A stretch of DNA of 49,047 nt from an uncultured Prevotellaceae bacterium (GCA_902799905.1 CADCCB010000019.1:1-49047), one strand, 5' to 3'; counted from the stretch's first letter, positions 25,253 through 35,217 are shown. The notes: a model not told the origin generated them from the sequence alone. Numbers and translations: made by a program.

Positions 25253-26170
25253 TTATATATCAAAAAACATATTTTCGTTCGTCAAATAGGTGTTTTTGAA
25301 TATTTCTTTGGCTTCTTCGAGCAGGATGGTTTCATCGGCATATCGTGCGCTGTAATGGCCCAGGAGCAGTTTGCCGACCTGTGCATCGCGTGCCACCATA
25401 GCCGCCTGTTGGGCGGTGGAATGGTAATATTTCTCTGCTCCCGTTATCTTGTCGTTGGCATAGGTGCTTTCGTGATACAACGTGGATACGCCTCTCACCA
25501 TTTCATGAAGTGTGGGCATATAGCGTGTGTCGGAACAATAGGCATAGGAACGGGGAGGGTCTGCTGGTGTTACCAGTCGCTCATGGGGTATCTCAGTGCC
25601 GTCCTCGAGCGTGAATCCCTGCCCAGCCTTGATGTTGTTGATCTGCGACACGGGAATGTTGTACATCTCAATCATGTCACGTCGTATGTGAGGCAGCAGA
25701 GGCTTTTCCCTGAACAGATAGCCTGAGCATGGCATGCGGTGATCCAGGGGGATGCTCTCTACCGTGAGTGAACGGTCTTCGTAAATGACCTGTTGCAGGC
25801 GGGTGTCCACAGCATGGAACTCCACCTTGTAGCCAATGTCATAATTGAAGAACATGTCGAGTTGTGTCTTCAGCATGGACTCCATTTCTCCTGGGGCATG
25901 GATGTGTAGCGTCGCCGTTCGTCCCAGTAGTCCCATTGTACTGATGAGTCCAATGAGTCCGAAGCAATGGTCACCATGCAAGTGGCTGATGAAGATATGT
26001 CCCAGTTTGTCGAATGACAACGAGGAGCGGCGCATCTGAATCTGTGCCCCTTCGCCGCAATCCACCATATATAACTTTCCGCGGCATTCCACGACCTGCA
26101 TGGATGGCATGTGTTGCATGGTAGGCAGAGCCGACCCACAACCTAATATATGAACCCTGAATGTCTCCAT
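25253..26170 (-). CDS. rnz: Ribonuclease Z
   Basis: 305 residues, normal length. It is the tRNA 3'-end endonuclease of the metallo-beta-lactamase fold. Motif II is HLHGDH (63-68), with VDCGEGAQIQMRR before it, GHYSARY near the C-terminus and YHESTY carrying further metal ligands. The start overlaps the stop of the upstream lipoprotein gene by one base (TAATG), which suggests coupling. Confidence 0.95.
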   Translation of the reverse strand: METFRVHILGCGSALPTMQHMPSMQVVECRGKLYMVDCGEGAQIQMRRSSLSFDKLGHIFISHLHGDHCFGLIGLISTMGLLGRTATLHIHAPGEMESMLKTQLDMFFNYDIGYKVEFHAVDTRLQQVIYEDRSLTVESIPLDHRMPCSGYLFREKPLLPHIRRDMIEMYNIPVSQINNIKAGQGFTLEDGTEIPHERLVTPADPPRSYAYCSDTRYMPTLHEMVRGVSTLYHESTYANDKITGAEKYYHSTAQQAAMVARDAQVGKLLLGHYSARYADETILLEEAKEIFKNTYLTNENMFFDI

Positions 26171-26826
26171 TATATCCTATAGTCTTGTTCGTCTCCCCAG
26201 TCAAGTTCAATACCCAGATCGTCTTCTACCTCAAGAGACTGACGCTCATATTCCATGACATCGTCATCGCCATCGACAAGCACCAGTGTATTGTCGGTCA
26301 GTTCCTTGATTCTGTATACAAAAATCTCCTCCATGTCGATACCGTCATTACGGGTGGCCGTGATTTGCAGTTGTCCGTTAAATAGTCTCCATGACTTATA
26401 CACGATGCTGCTCTGGTCGATGCTTTCGGCTGTTCCTCCTTTCAAGAGACTGATGCCTGTGTCTGAACTGCCGTCGATGGGATTGGGCATAACCCAGTTG
26501 CCTAAGAGTGCCGACTTGTTGATGACCATCAGAGCCGAAGTGGAGTCGCTATTGGCGATGACAGCCAACTCGTCGCCTACGGCATATCCGCCGTAAATTG
26601 TTTTCATGTCATGAGATTTGTCGAGGCTGATTATGAGGGTGTCGCCACCATCAGTAATCAACTCAAGCGTATTCATGGCAGACCCGCCTCCACAAAGTCC
26701 GTAGATAGTGGTGTCCTTCAAGACATAGTCGACATTGACTTCCTCGAAAGGCACTCTCCGTTCTCCGCTACCACAACTTGTCAGCAAGACTGTGACTGTT
26801 GCTAATGCAAGGATTGTTTTTTTCAT
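26170..26826 (-). CDS. Lipoprotein, possibly lipocalin-like
   Basis: 218 residues with a lipoprotein signal (MKKTILALATVTVLLTSC, Cys18). It consists of a short repetitive beta region (DTTIYGLCGGGSAMNTLELI) and a second half (LLGNWVMPNPIDG ... VYRIKELTDNTLVLVDGD) that looks like a lipocalin-type beta-barrel domain. The C-terminus is acidic (DDLGIELDWGDEQD). Function is not known. It lies between mazG and rnz, 15 nt after mazG. Confidence 0.7.
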   Translation of the reverse strand: MKKTILALATVTVLLTSCGSGERRVPFEEVNVDYVLKDTTIYGLCGGGSAMNTLELITDGGDTLIISLDKSHDMKTIYGGYAVGDELAVIANSDSTSALMVINKSALLGNWVMPNPIDGSSDTGISLLKGGTAESIDQSSIVYKSWRLFNGQLQITATRNDGIDMEEIFVYRIKELTDNTLVLVDGDDDVMEYERQSLEVEDDLGIELDWGDEQDYRI

Positions 26827-26841
26827 TTTCTACTATTATGT

Positions 26842-27699
26842 TTATTGATTATTTTCTTTTTTCTTGGCCTCATTCCAGAGTGCATCCATTTCTTCCAGCG
26901 TCATCTCCGTAAGTGGACGACCAGCCTTGATACTGTGCTCTTCGATATAGTTGAAGCGTGAAATGAACTTCTGGTTGGTGCGCTCCAGCGCGTTGTCCGG
27001 ATTCAGGTGATACAGCCTGGCTGCGTTGATGACAGCAAACAGGAAGTCGCCCAGTTCGGCCTCAGAGCGCTCTTTGTCCTCACGGTCCAGTTCGACTTCC
27101 AGTTCTTTCAGTTCTTCATGCACCTTTGCCCACACGTCTTCTTTCTTCTCCCAGTCGAATCCCACATTGCGGGCTTTGTCCTGTATGCGGTATGCCTTGA
27201 TGAGCGAGGGTAGGGAGGATGGTACGCCTGAGAGCACCGATTTGTTGCCGTCTTTCTCTTTCAGTTTGATCTGCTCCCAGTTCTTCAGCACCTGGTCTGC
27301 CGTCTCAGCATTTGAGAACTCGCGCCCGTTCTGGTCTTCGCCATAGGGCAGGGGCTTGGGCTCTGGTGCACCCACCTGCGAGGGATGATAGATGTGCGGA
27401 TGACGGAATATCAGTTTATCAGTCTCCGTATTCAGCACGTCTGCAATATCGTACAGGCCCTGTTCCCTGGCAATCATCGCATAAAAACAGGTGTGCATCA
27501 GTACATCGCCTAATTCCTTCATCATCTCATGCTGGTCGTTCTTCATGATGGAATCGCAGAGTTCAAAGGTCTCCTCAATGGTGTTTGGCCTGAGACTTTC
27601 TATCGTCTGTTTCTTATCCCAAGGGCACTTTGCGCGCAACTCGTCCAGCACGTCGAGCAGTCGGCCGAAAGCACGCATTTGTTCTTTTCTTGTATGCAT
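26842..27699 (-). CDS. mazG: Nucleoside triphosphate pyrophosphohydrolase
   Basis: 285 residues, with two MazG domains as in E. coli MazG. The first has CPWDKKQTIESLRPNTIEETFEL and the metal-binding ELGDVLMH; the second has KVHEELKELE and AELGDFLFAV. It hydrolyses noncanonical and excess NTPs to NMPs and pyrophosphate. A second ATG (residue 8, MRAFGRLLDVL) is also plausible. It is the first gene of the mazG - lipoprotein - rnz operon, divergent from valS. Confidence 0.95.
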   Translation of the reverse strand: MHTRKEQMRAFGRLLDVLDELRAKCPWDKKQTIESLRPNTIEETFELCDSIMKNDQHEMMKELGDVLMHTCFYAMIAREQGLYDIADVLNTETDKLIFRHPHIYHPSQVGAPEPKPLPYGEDQNGREFSNAETADQVLKNWEQIKLKEKDGNKSVLSGVPSSLPSLIKAYRIQDKARNVGFDWEKKEDVWAKVHEELKELEVELDREDKERSEAELGDFLFAVINAARLYHLNPDNALERTNQKFISRFNYIEEHSIKAGRPLTEMTLEEMDALWNEAKKKENNQ

Positions 27700-27729
27700 T
27701 TTCTATCAGATATCTTTTTAATACAAGTG

Positions 27730-27737
27730 CAAAGGTA
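27730..27737 (-). promoter_or_regulatory. mazG promoter, -7 box
   Basis: TACCTTTG on the minus strand followed by CACTTG, 30 nt upstream of the mazG ATG. The 165-nt gap to valS holds both promoters. Confidence 0.7.
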
Positions 27738-27820
27738 TGTTTTTTTTTTGAAATAGCCAAATGCATGTACTATTATTCCAAAAAAGAGGGCCTAAATTTT
27801 CTTGTTTCAGAAATAATTAG

Positions 27821-27828
27821 TACCTTTG
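27821..27828 (+). promoter_or_regulatory. valS promoter, -7 box
   Basis: TACCTTTG followed by CACGCTG, 36 nt before the ATG. TTTTCTTG at 27797-27804 is a weak candidate for the -33 region. Confidence 0.7.
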
Positions 27829-27864
27829 CACGCTGTAAGAAGAGAAAGCATTTATTAAATAGGT

Positions 27865-30597
27865 ATGGAAATTGCAAGCAAATATGACCCTAAAGAGGTC
27901 GAAGGTAAATGGTATCAGTATTGGCTCGATAAGAAACTGTTCAGTTCAAAACCCGATGGTCGCGAACCGTACACCATCGTTATTCCTCCCCCCAATGTGA
28001 CAGGTGTGCTCCACATGGGACACATGCTCAACAACACGATTCAGGACATCTTGGTACGTCGTGCCCGCATGGAGGGCAAGAATGCGTGCTGGGTGCCAGG
28101 TACCGACCATGCTTCTATAGCCACCGAGGCAAAGGTGGTGAAGCGTCTGGCCGAACAGGGCATCAAGAAGCACGACCTGACCCGTGAGGAGTTCCTCAAG
28201 CATGCCTGGGACTGGACCGACGAACACGGTGGCATCATCTTGAAGCAGTTGCGCCGTCTGGGTGCATCGTGCGACTGGGACCGCACCGCCTTCACCATGG
28301 ACGAGAAGCGTTCGAAGAGTGTTATCAAGGTCTTCGTCGATCTGTACAACAAGGGTTACATCTATCGTGGCCTGCGCATGGTCAACTGGGACCCCAAGGC
28401 ATTGACGGCCCTCTCCACCGAGGAGGTTATCTACAGGGAAGAGCAGAGCCATCTGTTCCATCTGAAGTACTACGTGGCTGATCTAGAAAATCTAGATAAC
28501 CTAGAAGCTCTGGAGACCGAAGGTAACATCATCCACAAGGACGAGAAGGGCTACTATGCCGTTGTCGCCACCACCCGTCCTGAGACCATCATGGGCGATA
28601 CCGCTATGTGTATTAACCCCAAGGATCCCAAGAACCAGTGGCTGAAGGGCCGCAAGGTGATTGTGCCTCTCGTTGGTCGTGTCATCCCCGTCATCGAGGA
28701 CCGCTATGTGGATATCGAGTTCGGTACAGGCTGTCTGAAGGTGACACCTGCCCATGACACCAACGACTATATGCTGGGCAAGACCCATAACCTGGAGACC
28801 ATCGACATCTTCAATGCGGATGGTACCATCTCTGAGCAGAGTCCAATCTACGTCGGAATGGACCGTATGGAGTGCCGCAAGCAGATTGCCAAGGACCTGC
28901 AGGAAGCCGGTTTGATGGAGAAGATTGAGGATTATGTCAACAAGGTGGGCTATTCAGAGCGCAACCCCGATACGGCTATCGAGCCGCGTCTCTCTATGCA
29001 ATGGTTCCTGTCCATGCAGCATTTTGCGGATATTGCCCTGCCGCCCGTACTCAATGGCGAGATGCATTTCTATCCTCAGAAATATGTCAACACCTATAAG
29101 AACTGGCTGGAGAACATTCAGGACTGGTGTATCTCGCGCCAACTGTGGTGGGGACACCGCATTCCCGCATATTACTATGGCACAGAGGACACCGAGAAGA
29201 CAGAGGGCACAGAGAAGTTTGTTGTCGCAGAGACCGCTGAAGAGGCTCTCGAACTGGCACGCAAGGCAAGTGGTAATGCCAACCTGCAGTTAAGCGACCT
29301 GCGTCAGGACGAGGATGCGCTCGACACCTGGTTCTCTTCATGGCTCTGGCCTGTCTCGCTGTTCGACGGCATCAACAATCCTGGCAACGAGGAGATCAAG
29401 TACTACTATCCCACCAGCGATTTGGTGACGGGCCCAGACATCATTTTCTTCTGGGTGGCCCGCATGATCATGGCTGGCGAGGAATACATGGGCAAGTTCC
29501 CCTTCAAGAATGTCTACTTCACGGGTATTGTCCGTGATAAGTTAGGCAGGAAGATGTCAAAGAGCCTCGGCAATAGTCCTGACCCCATTGAACTGATCGA
29601 GAAGTTTGGTGCCGATGGCGTGCGCATGGGTATGATGCTCTCAGCCCCTGCCGGCAACGACATCCTCTTCGACGAGGCCCTCTGCGAGCAAGGCCGCAAC
29701 TTCAACAACAAGATATGGAATGCCTTCCGTCTTGTGAAGGGTTGGCAGGTGTCTGAAGAAGAGATGCCTGTGACCAATAAGTTTGCCGTTGTCTGGATGG
29801 CAGCCCGCATCAAGCAGGCCAATGAGGAACTGAAGGATCACTTCTCGAAGTATCGCATCAACGATGCCCTGATGACGGTCTATAAACTCTTCTGGGACGA
29901 GTTCTCACAGTGGTATCTCGAGATGATCAAGCCTGCTTATCAGGATGGCAAGCAGCAGCCCATCGACATTCAGACCTATAAGGACACACTCTACTTCTTT
30001 GAGTTGCTGTTGAAGATGCTGCATCCTTTCATGCCGTTTATTACTGAGGAGTTGTGGCAGGCCCTCTACGAGCGCAAGGATGGTGAGAGCATCATGCGCG
30101 ACAGTTTGGATCTTGAGGCCCCCATCGCCGATGAGTTGAAGTTGATCAACGATATTGAGAAGGTGAAGCAGGTCGTCTCTGGCGTGCGCACCGTTCGCAG
30201 TCAGAAGAACATCGCTCCCAAGGAGAAACTCACGCTTCAGGCTGTTGGTCAGAACAGGTTTGAGGCTTACAACCCTGTCATCATGAAGATGGGCAACCTC
30301 GATGCAATCTGCGTAGTGGAACAGAAAGATGCCACGGCTTCAGCCTTCATGGTCGATACCGACGAGTTCGCTGTTCCCCTGGGCGACCTCATCGACGTGA
30401 CTGCAGAGATCGAGAAGTTGGAGGCTCAGTTGAAGCACCTGGAGGGATTCCTGCAGGGTGTGATGAAAAAACTCTCCAACGAGCGTTTCGTGCAGAATGC
30501 TCCTGAGTCCGTTGTGGCCCTCGAGCGCAAGAAGCAGGCTGATGCTGAGGAGAAAATAGCCTCGCTCAAGGAGTCGATTGCTGCTCTTAAGAAGTAA
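27865..30597 (+). CDS. valS: Valine-tRNA ligase
   Basis: 910 residues, slightly long. It charges tRNA-Val and deacylates Thr-tRNA-Val. HMGH (50-53), KMSKS (563-567), the editing-domain [11 protein letters not shown] and a C-terminal coiled coil ([18 protein letters not shown]) are present. Two stretches look like insertions compared with remembered Bacteroidales ValS: residues 207-218, encoded by three to four 9-nt CTAGAnnnn units, and about 440-452, encoded by a GACACAGAG-type repeat. Both lie between conserved blocks and keep the frame. Confidence 0.97.
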   Translation: MEIASKYDPKEVEGKWYQYWLDKKLFSSKPDGREPYTIVIPPPNVTGVLHMGHMLNNTIQDILVRRARMEGKNACWVPGTDHASIATEAKVVKRLAEQGIKKHDLTREEFLKHAWDWTDEHGGIILKQLRRLGASCDWDRTAFTMDEKRSKSVIKVFVDLYNKGYIYRGLRMVNWDPKALTALSTEEVIYREEQSHLFHLKYYVADLENLDNLEALETEGNIIHKDEKGYYAVVATTRPETIMGDTAMCINPKDPKNQWLKGRKVIVPLVGRVIPVIEDRYVDIEFGTGCLKVTPAHDTNDYMLGKTHNLETIDIFNADGTISEQSPIYVGMDRMECRKQIAKDLQEAGLMEKIEDYVNKVGYSERNPDTAIEPRLSMQWFLSMQHFADIALPPVLNGEMHFYPQKYVNTYKNWLENIQDWCISRQLWWGHRIPAYYYGTEDTEKTEGTEKFVVAETAEEALELARKASGNANLQLSDLRQDEDALDTWFSSWLWPVSLFDGINNPGNEEIKYYYPTSDLVTGPDIIFFWVARMIMAGEEYMGKFPFKNVYFTGIVRDKLGRKMSKSLGNSPDPIELIEKFGADGVRMGMMLSAPAGNDILFDEALCEQGRNFNNKIWNAFRLVKGWQVSEEEMPVTNKFAVVWMAARIKQANEELKDHFSKYRINDALMTVYKLFWDEFSQWYLEMIKPAYQDGKQQPIDIQTYKDTLYFFELLLKMLHPFMPFITEELWQALYERKDGESIMRDSLDLEAPIADELKLINDIEKVKQVVSGVRTVRSQKNIAPKEKLTLQAVGQNRFEAYNPVIMKMGNLDAICVVEQKDATASAFMVDTDEFAVPLGDLIDVTAEIEKLEAQLKHLEGFLQGVMKKLSNERFVQNAPESVVALERKKQADAEEKIASLKESIAALKK
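28483..28518 (+). repeat. 9-nt tandem repeat inside valS
   Basis: Units begin CTAGA at 28483, 28492 and 28501, with a degenerate fourth (CTGGAGACC) at 28510. In frame they encode [12 protein letters not shown]. The same unit, read in another frame, is repeated eight times in the ABC-F gene at 41311-41382. Confidence 0.75.
29181..29217 (+). repeat. Second short repeat inside valS
   Basis: CACAGAGGACACCGAGAAG is followed by a similar CAGAGGGCACAGAGAAG, encoding a Thr-Glu-rich stretch ([13 protein letters not shown]). It falls just before [16 protein letters not shown], between conserved catalytic-domain blocks. Confidence 0.6.
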
Positions 30598-30621
30598 AAC
30601 ATTAAATAGTAATAGTCAAAA

Positions 30622-32337
30622 ATGGATTGGTTTGTCAGTCTTTTTTCCAACACCGAGTCGGTAGCCCATATCGCGCTCCTTTATGCCATTGTGATTGCCA
30701 TAGGTGTCTATCTTGGCAAGATCAAGGTTTTCGGCATTTCGCTTGGTGTCACCTTCGTGCTCTTTGCGGGCATTGTGATAGGTCATCTCTATAAGTACTA
30801 TTGTCCTGCGTCGCCTTTTGCTGCGCCAGAGTCAACGCTGACTTTCATTCAGGACTTCGGCCTTATCCTCTTCGTCTTTATGATCGGTCTGCAGGTGGGT
30901 CCTGGCTTCTTCGAAAGTTTCGGCAAAGCCGGCGTCAAGATGAACGCTCTCGCCGCATCGGCCATCCTGTTGAACATCCTCGTGATGTTCGCCTGCTATT
31001 TCATCTTCTTCTATGGCAAGCATCAGGTCTATGACCTGCCAATGATGGTCGGCACGCTCTATGGCGCCGTAACCAACACGCCTGGTCTGGGTGCTGCCAA
31101 CGAAGCCCTTACGTCCGTCTTCGGCAACGATGCCCCCATGATAGCCTCGGCTTATGCCTGTGCCTATCCCCTTGGTGTCCTCGGCATCATCGGAGCCATC
31201 ATCCTGGTGCGCTATATATGTCGCGTGAAACTGGAGAAGGAAGAAGAGGAACTGGCTGCTATGGAGGAGGGCAATGCCAACAAGAAGCCCTACAAGATGC
31301 ACCTGGAGGTGAGCAACAAGTACCTGGAGGGTAAGACGCTGCTACAGATCCACGACTTCCTGAACCGCGACTTCGTGGTCTCTCGTCTGGTGCATGAAGG
31401 CGAACTCTGCATCCCCAACCGCGATACGGTATTCCATCTTGGCGACCAGATGCTCATTGTCTGTGCAGAGGCCGATCAGGAGGCTATCATGGCATTCATC
31501 GGACCCAAACTCGATATCGACTTCGAGCAGCAGGATCAGCCGCTGGTGTCGAAGCGCATCCTTATTACCAACCCAAAGATCAACGGCAAGACGCTGGCTT
31601 CAATGCATTTCTCCAGCGTTCATGGTGTGAACGTCACGCGTGTCACTCGTCATGGCATGGATCTCTTTGCCTCTGGCACACTTCCCCTGCAGGTGGGCGA
31701 CCGCATCATGGTAGTTGGTCCTGAGGATGCCGTTGACCGTGTGGCGCATAAGATGGGTAACTCCATCAAGCGTCTCGACGCGCCCAACATTGCTACCATC
31801 TTTGTGGGCATCATCCTCGGTCTCATCTTCGGTTCGCTGCCTATCGCCATCCCAGGCATGCCTGTCCCTGTGAAACTGGGTCTTGCAGGCGGTCCGCTCA
31901 TCATCGCCATCCTCATTGGCCGCTATGGTTATAAGATTCATCTGGTGACCTACACCACCACCTCGGCCAACATGATGCTGCGCGAGATAGGCCTGGTGCT
32001 CTTCCTGGCCTCTGTTGGTATCAAGGCTGGCGCGACGTTCTTCTCGACGGTAGTCGAAGGCGATGGCATGCTCTATGTGCTCACGGGCTTCCTCATCACC
32101 ATTATACCTATATTAATAATAGGCCCCATTGCACGCCGCATGAAGTTCAACTACTTCACCATTGCCGGCATGCTGGCAGGCACCTATACCGATCCTCCCG
32201 CATTGGCCTATGCCAACAGCATCTGCTCGAAGGAGGCACCAGCCGTAGGCTATTCTACCGTCTATCCGCTGGCCATGTTCCTGCGCATCCTGACGGCACA
32301 ACTCATCGTGCTGTTCTTCTGCGGAAGCCTGTTCTGA
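30622..32337 (+). CDS. AspT/YidE-type transporter with two TrkA-C domains
   Basis: 571 residues. Two blocks of membrane helices (about 15-195 and 395-570) flank two cytosolic TrkA-C (RCK_C) domains (about 225-300 and 305-385; [33 protein letters not shown]). The duplicated helices with [20 protein letters not shown] and [18 protein letters not shown] are typical of the aspartate:alanine exchanger (AAEx) family. The substrate is unproven; a dicarboxylate or amino acid would suit the decarboxylase genes downstream. It starts 25 nt after valS. Confidence 0.85.
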   Translation: MDWFVSLFSNTESVAHIALLYAIVIAIGVYLGKIKVFGISLGVTFVLFAGIVIGHLYKYYCPASPFAAPESTLTFIQDFGLILFVFMIGLQVGPGFFESFGKAGVKMNALAASAILLNILVMFACYFIFFYGKHQVYDLPMMVGTLYGAVTNTPGLGAANEALTSVFGNDAPMIASAYACAYPLGVLGIIGAIILVRYICRVKLEKEEEELAAMEEGNANKKPYKMHLEVSNKYLEGKTLLQIHDFLNRDFVVSRLVHEGELCIPNRDTVFHLGDQMLIVCAEADQEAIMAFIGPKLDIDFEQQDQPLVSKRILITNPKINGKTLASMHFSSVHGVNVTRVTRHGMDLFASGTLPLQVGDRIMVVGPEDAVDRVAHKMGNSIKRLDAPNIATIFVGIILGLIFGSLPIAIPGMPVPVKLGLAGGPLIIAILIGRYGYKIHLVTYTTTSANMMLREIGLVLFLASVGIKAGATFFSTVVEGDGMLYVLTGFLITIIPILIIGPIARRMKFNYFTIAGMLAGTYTDPPALAYANSICSKEAPAVGYSTVYPLAMFLRILTAQLIVLFFCGSLF

Positions 32338-32373
32338 GATTAACTTATATAATAATACACGTACATTTATATT

Positions 32374-33402
32374 ATGACTCACTTAAGACTATTGCTTGTC
32401 TCGTTGACATTGCTTGGCGTGACGACGGTGTTCGGCCAGGGTGCCGGCAACATCGTCATCAACGAAGTCATGACTGCCAACACGGCGAGCATCGAGGACG
32501 AGTACGGACATCGTGAGGCCTGGGTGGAACTGGCCAACACGTCGTTCTCGACCTACAACGTGAGGGGCATGTACCTGACCACCGACCGTCGGGTGCTCGA
32601 CAAATCGTTGCCTGCCCCCCAGCGCATCGCCATGATGAATGTCATCCCTAATGGCGACGATCGTACTAACTTGGGGGCGCGCCACTACCTGCTACTCTTC
32701 TGCAACTCCAACCCTGCACAAGGCAAACTGCACCTCTCTCTGCCTGTCGACAGCACCCAGTCGCTGTTCGTGGCGCTCTACAATGCCAATGGCGTCGATC
32801 TCATCGACTCCGTCACGGTGCCTGTGCTCAGCGCTAATGAATCCTATGCCCGCATCAACGGCCAGTGGACGGTGTGTGGAGTGGGGGATGGAACTCCTGG
32901 TCACGACAACAAGGTTCAGACCAACGCTGCCAAGGGAAAAATCGAGTTGTTCAAAGAGAACGACCCTCACGGCTTTGCCATGGCCCTGATGGCTATGGGC
33001 ATCGTGTTCCTCTGTCTGGCTGTGCTCTGGCTGTTCTTCACCCTCTTCGGCATTGTGATGCGCCATATCGAAACGGCTAAGAAGGTGGCCAACACACAGC
33101 CCATCAAGCCTATCACCAAGACCGTTGAGACGGCAGCCGAGATTGGTCACAAGACCAGCAACATCCTCCAGGAGGGCCTCGACAAGCGTGGCATCGACAT
33201 GGAGGTCTACATGGCTGTCATCGGCATGGCCTTGCGCCAGTACGAGGACGATGTGCACGATGTGGAGAGCGGCGTCATCACCATCAAGCCCAAGGATACC
33301 GGCTGGGACGACGAGTACTCGCAGATGACCCATCTGCACGATCCCTTCCTGCCCTCTGCCCCTAAAGGCCCACGCATACCCACAACACCGGAGTTAAAGT
33401 AA
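32374..33402 (+). CDS. OadG-type decarboxylase gamma subunit with N-terminal lamin-tail domain
   Basis: 342 residues. A signal peptide (MTHLRLLLVSLTLLGVTTVFG) is followed by a lamin-tail-like domain (about 27-165: IVINEVMTANTASIEDEYG, EAWVELAN, GTPGHDN). One membrane helix (about 207-230) has the OadG pattern MALMAMGIVFLCLAVLWLFF. A cytosolic tail follows, including EVYMAVIGMALRQYEDD, which recalls OadG tails. OadG anchors sodium-translocating decarboxylases in the membrane. The fusion places a beta-sandwich outside the cytoplasm. Next gene: biotin carrier. Confidence 0.85.
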   Translation: MTHLRLLLVSLTLLGVTTVFGQGAGNIVINEVMTANTASIEDEYGHREAWVELANTSFSTYNVRGMYLTTDRRVLDKSLPAPQRIAMMNVIPNGDDRTNLGARHYLLLFCNSNPAQGKLHLSLPVDSTQSLFVALYNANGVDLIDSVTVPVLSANESYARINGQWTVCGVGDGTPGHDNKVQTNAAKGKIELFKENDPHGFAMALMAMGIVFLCLAVLWLFFTLFGIVMRHIETAKKVANTQPIKPITKTVETAAEIGHKTSNILQEGLDKRGIDMEVYMAVIGMALRQYEDDVHDVESGVITIKPKDTGWDDEYSQMTHLHDPFLPSAPKGPRIPTTPELK

Positions 33403-33417
33403 AAGGTAAAAGTGAAC

Positions 33418-33496
33418 AGTGAATAATTTGCTACCGCTGTTCATAAAAAACAAATAATCATGAAGATGTAGGAAGTGCGGAAGCAAATTTTTCACT
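33418..33496. repeat. Dispersed inverted repeat (AGTGAA...ACCGC family), copy 2
   Basis: Arms 33418-33437 and 33477-33496 match at 17 of 20 positions when one is reverse complemented, and correspond arm for arm with 6520-6587. It fills most of the 122-nt gap between the OadG-like and biotin carrier genes. Further ACTTTTCACT/CTTCACTATTCACT words follow to 33518. Confidence 0.8.
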
Positions 33497-33524
33497 TTTC
33501 ACTCTTCACTATTCACTTAAAATA

Positions 33525-33989
33525 ATGAATAAGTACCAGTATAAAGTAAAGGGCGTTGACTACGAAGTAGAAATCGCCGAAGTAGAAGGCAACATCGCCA
33601 AAGTGAATGTCAACGGCATACCGTTTGAGATAGAACTGCAGAAGCCCATCAATGCGGCCAAGCACCCCACGATGAACAATCCCAAGGTGCAGCCCCCGCA
33701 GCCTGCTCCTGCCAAACCCGTACAGGCTCCTGTACAACAGCCGCAGCCTGCCAAGCCAGCCGCTCCTGCCGGAGCCGGTGTGGCGCTCAAGGCTCCTCTG
33801 CCAGGCACCATTACCGACGTCCGTGTTCAGTTGGGCCAGCAGGTCGGCATTGGCGAAACCGTGCTGGTTCTCGAGGCCATGAAGATGCAGAACAACATCG
33901 AGGCCGAGGCCGCAGGACAGGTCACGTCCATCTTGGTCAAGCCAGGCGACACGGTGATGGAGGGTTCCGTGCTGATCACCATAGGGTAA
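33525..33989 (+). CDS. Biotin carboxyl carrier protein of a sodium-pump decarboxylase
   Basis: 154 residues. An N-terminal region (YKVKGVDYEVEIAEVEG) precedes a Pro-Ala-Gln linker (about 50-88) and a biotinyl domain with the biotinylation site EAMKMQN and the C-terminal VMEGSVLITIG. It carries the carboxyl group from the carboxyltransferase to OadB. In this order the nearest match is the gamma chain of methylmalonyl-CoA decarboxylase, but the substrate cannot be settled without the alpha subunit. Confidence 0.92.
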   Translation: MNKYQYKVKGVDYEVEIAEVEGNIAKVNVNGIPFEIELQKPINAAKHPTMNNPKVQPPQPAPAKPVQAPVQQPQPAKPAAPAGAGVALKAPLPGTITDVRVQLGQQVGIGETVLVLEAMKMQNNIEAEAAGQVTSILVKPGDTVMEGSVLITIG

Positions 33990-34030
33990 TTGATAATTGA
34001 CAATTGATAATTGACAATTGAAAATTGAAA
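33988..34030. repeat. AATTGATAATTGAC tandem repeat
   Basis: Two exact 14-nt copies (33988-34001 and 34002-34015) are followed by AATTGAAAATTGAAA. They fill the whole gap between the biotin carrier stop and the oadB ATG, leaving 3 nt before the start codon. Confidence 0.8.
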
Positions 34031-34033
34031 GTT

Positions 34034-35185
34034 ATGTTTGAATTCATAGCAAATAATTTCAACGAGTTCCTCACCTATACCGGCTTTGCCAATGCCACGG
34101 TGCCCAACCTGATCATGATAGCCGTAGGAGCCGTCTTCATCTATCTGGCCATCAAGAAAGACTTCGAGCCGCTCCTGCTTGTGCCCATCGGACTGGGCAT
34201 CATCCTGGGCAACATCCCCTTCCGTGCCGATGCCGGACTGGAGATTGGTCTCTATGAGGACAACTCGGTGCTCAACATTTTCTATCAGGGCGTGCGCCAG
34301 GGGTGGTACCCGCCGCTCATTTTCCTCGGCATCGGTGCGATGACCGACTTCTCGGCCCTGCTGGCCAATCCCAAGTTGATGCTCATCGGCGCTGCCGCCC
34401 AGTTCGGCATCTTCGGCGCCTACATGCTGGCCCTTGCCTTCGGTTTTGAGCCTGACCAGGCTGCCGGTATCGCCATCATCGGTGGTGCCGACGGACCCAC
34501 GGCTATCTTCCTCTCGTCCAAGTTGTCGCCCAACCTGATGGGAGCCATCGCCGTCTGCGCCTATAGTTACATGGCTCTTGTGCCGCTCATCCAACCCCCG
34601 TTGATGCGTCTGCTCACCACCAAGAAGGAGCGTGTCATCAAGATGAAGCCCTCGCGCCAGGTCAGCCAGACAGAGCGCATCCTGTTCCCCATCATCGGCC
34701 TGCTCATCACCACCTTCATCGTCCCCTCGGCCCTGCCTCTGCTTGGCATGCTCTTCTTCGGCAACCTGCTCAAGGAGAGTGGCAAGACCACTCGTCTGGC
34801 CAAGACTGCAGGCAACGCACTCAACGACATCGTGGTGGTGCTCTTGGGCCTCACCGTAGGTTGCTCTACGCAGGCCAGCGAGTTCCTCACCTGGAACACC
34901 GTCTTCATCTTCGCCATCGGTGCCTTCGCCTTTGCCGTAGCCACCGCCAGCGGTGTCTGCTTCGTCAAGTTGATGAACCTCTTTTTGCCGAAGGACAAGA
35001 AGTTGAACCCGCTTATCGGCAATGCCGGTGTGAGTGCCGTGCCTATGGCTGCGCGCATCTCCAACAACCTCGGCCTGGAGTACGACCGCCACAACTTCCT
35101 GCTCATGCACGCCATGGGTCCCAATGTGGCTGGTGTCATTGGTTCGGCAGTAGCCGCCGGTGCCCTCCTCGGCTTCCTGTCGTAG
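34034..35185 (+). CDS. oadB: Sodium-translocating decarboxylase beta subunit
   Basis: 383 residues, about nine membrane helices. It decarboxylates the carboxybiotin carrier and pumps sodium outward. The sodium-site motif GGADGPTAIFLSSKL and the later NAGVSAVPMAARISN are intact. ATG 34034 (MFEFIANNFNEF) was chosen; a TTG three codons upstream lies within repeat sequence. The family includes oxaloacetate, methylmalonyl-CoA and glutaconyl-CoA decarboxylases (OadB/MmdB/GcdB); the symbol is generic. Confidence 0.94.
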   Translation: MFEFIANNFNEFLTYTGFANATVPNLIMIAVGAVFIYLAIKKDFEPLLLVPIGLGIILGNIPFRADAGLEIGLYEDNSVLNIFYQGVRQGWYPPLIFLGIGAMTDFSALLANPKLMLIGAAAQFGIFGAYMLALAFGFEPDQAAGIAIIGGADGPTAIFLSSKLSPNLMGAIAVCAYSYMALVPLIQPPLMRLLTTKKERVIKMKPSRQVSQTERILFPIIGLLITTFIVPSALPLLGMLFFGNLLKESGKTTRLAKTAGNALNDIVVVLLGLTVGCSTQASEFLTWNTVFIFAIGAFAFAVATASGVCFVKLMNLFLPKDKKLNPLIGNAGVSAVPMAARISNNLGLEYDRHNFLLMHAMGPNVAGVIGSAVAAGALLGFLS

Positions 35186-35196
35186 TAGGCTTGGGA

Positions 35197-35217
35197 CTCG
35201 TCGACTAAATCGACGAG
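35197..35217 (+). terminator. Hairpin after oadB
   Basis: An 8-bp perfect stem, CTCGTCGA and TCGACGAG, with loop CTAAA, 12 nt after the oadB stop. No T-run follows, so it may be an RNA-end-stabilising hairpin rather than an intrinsic terminator. Confidence 0.45.
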
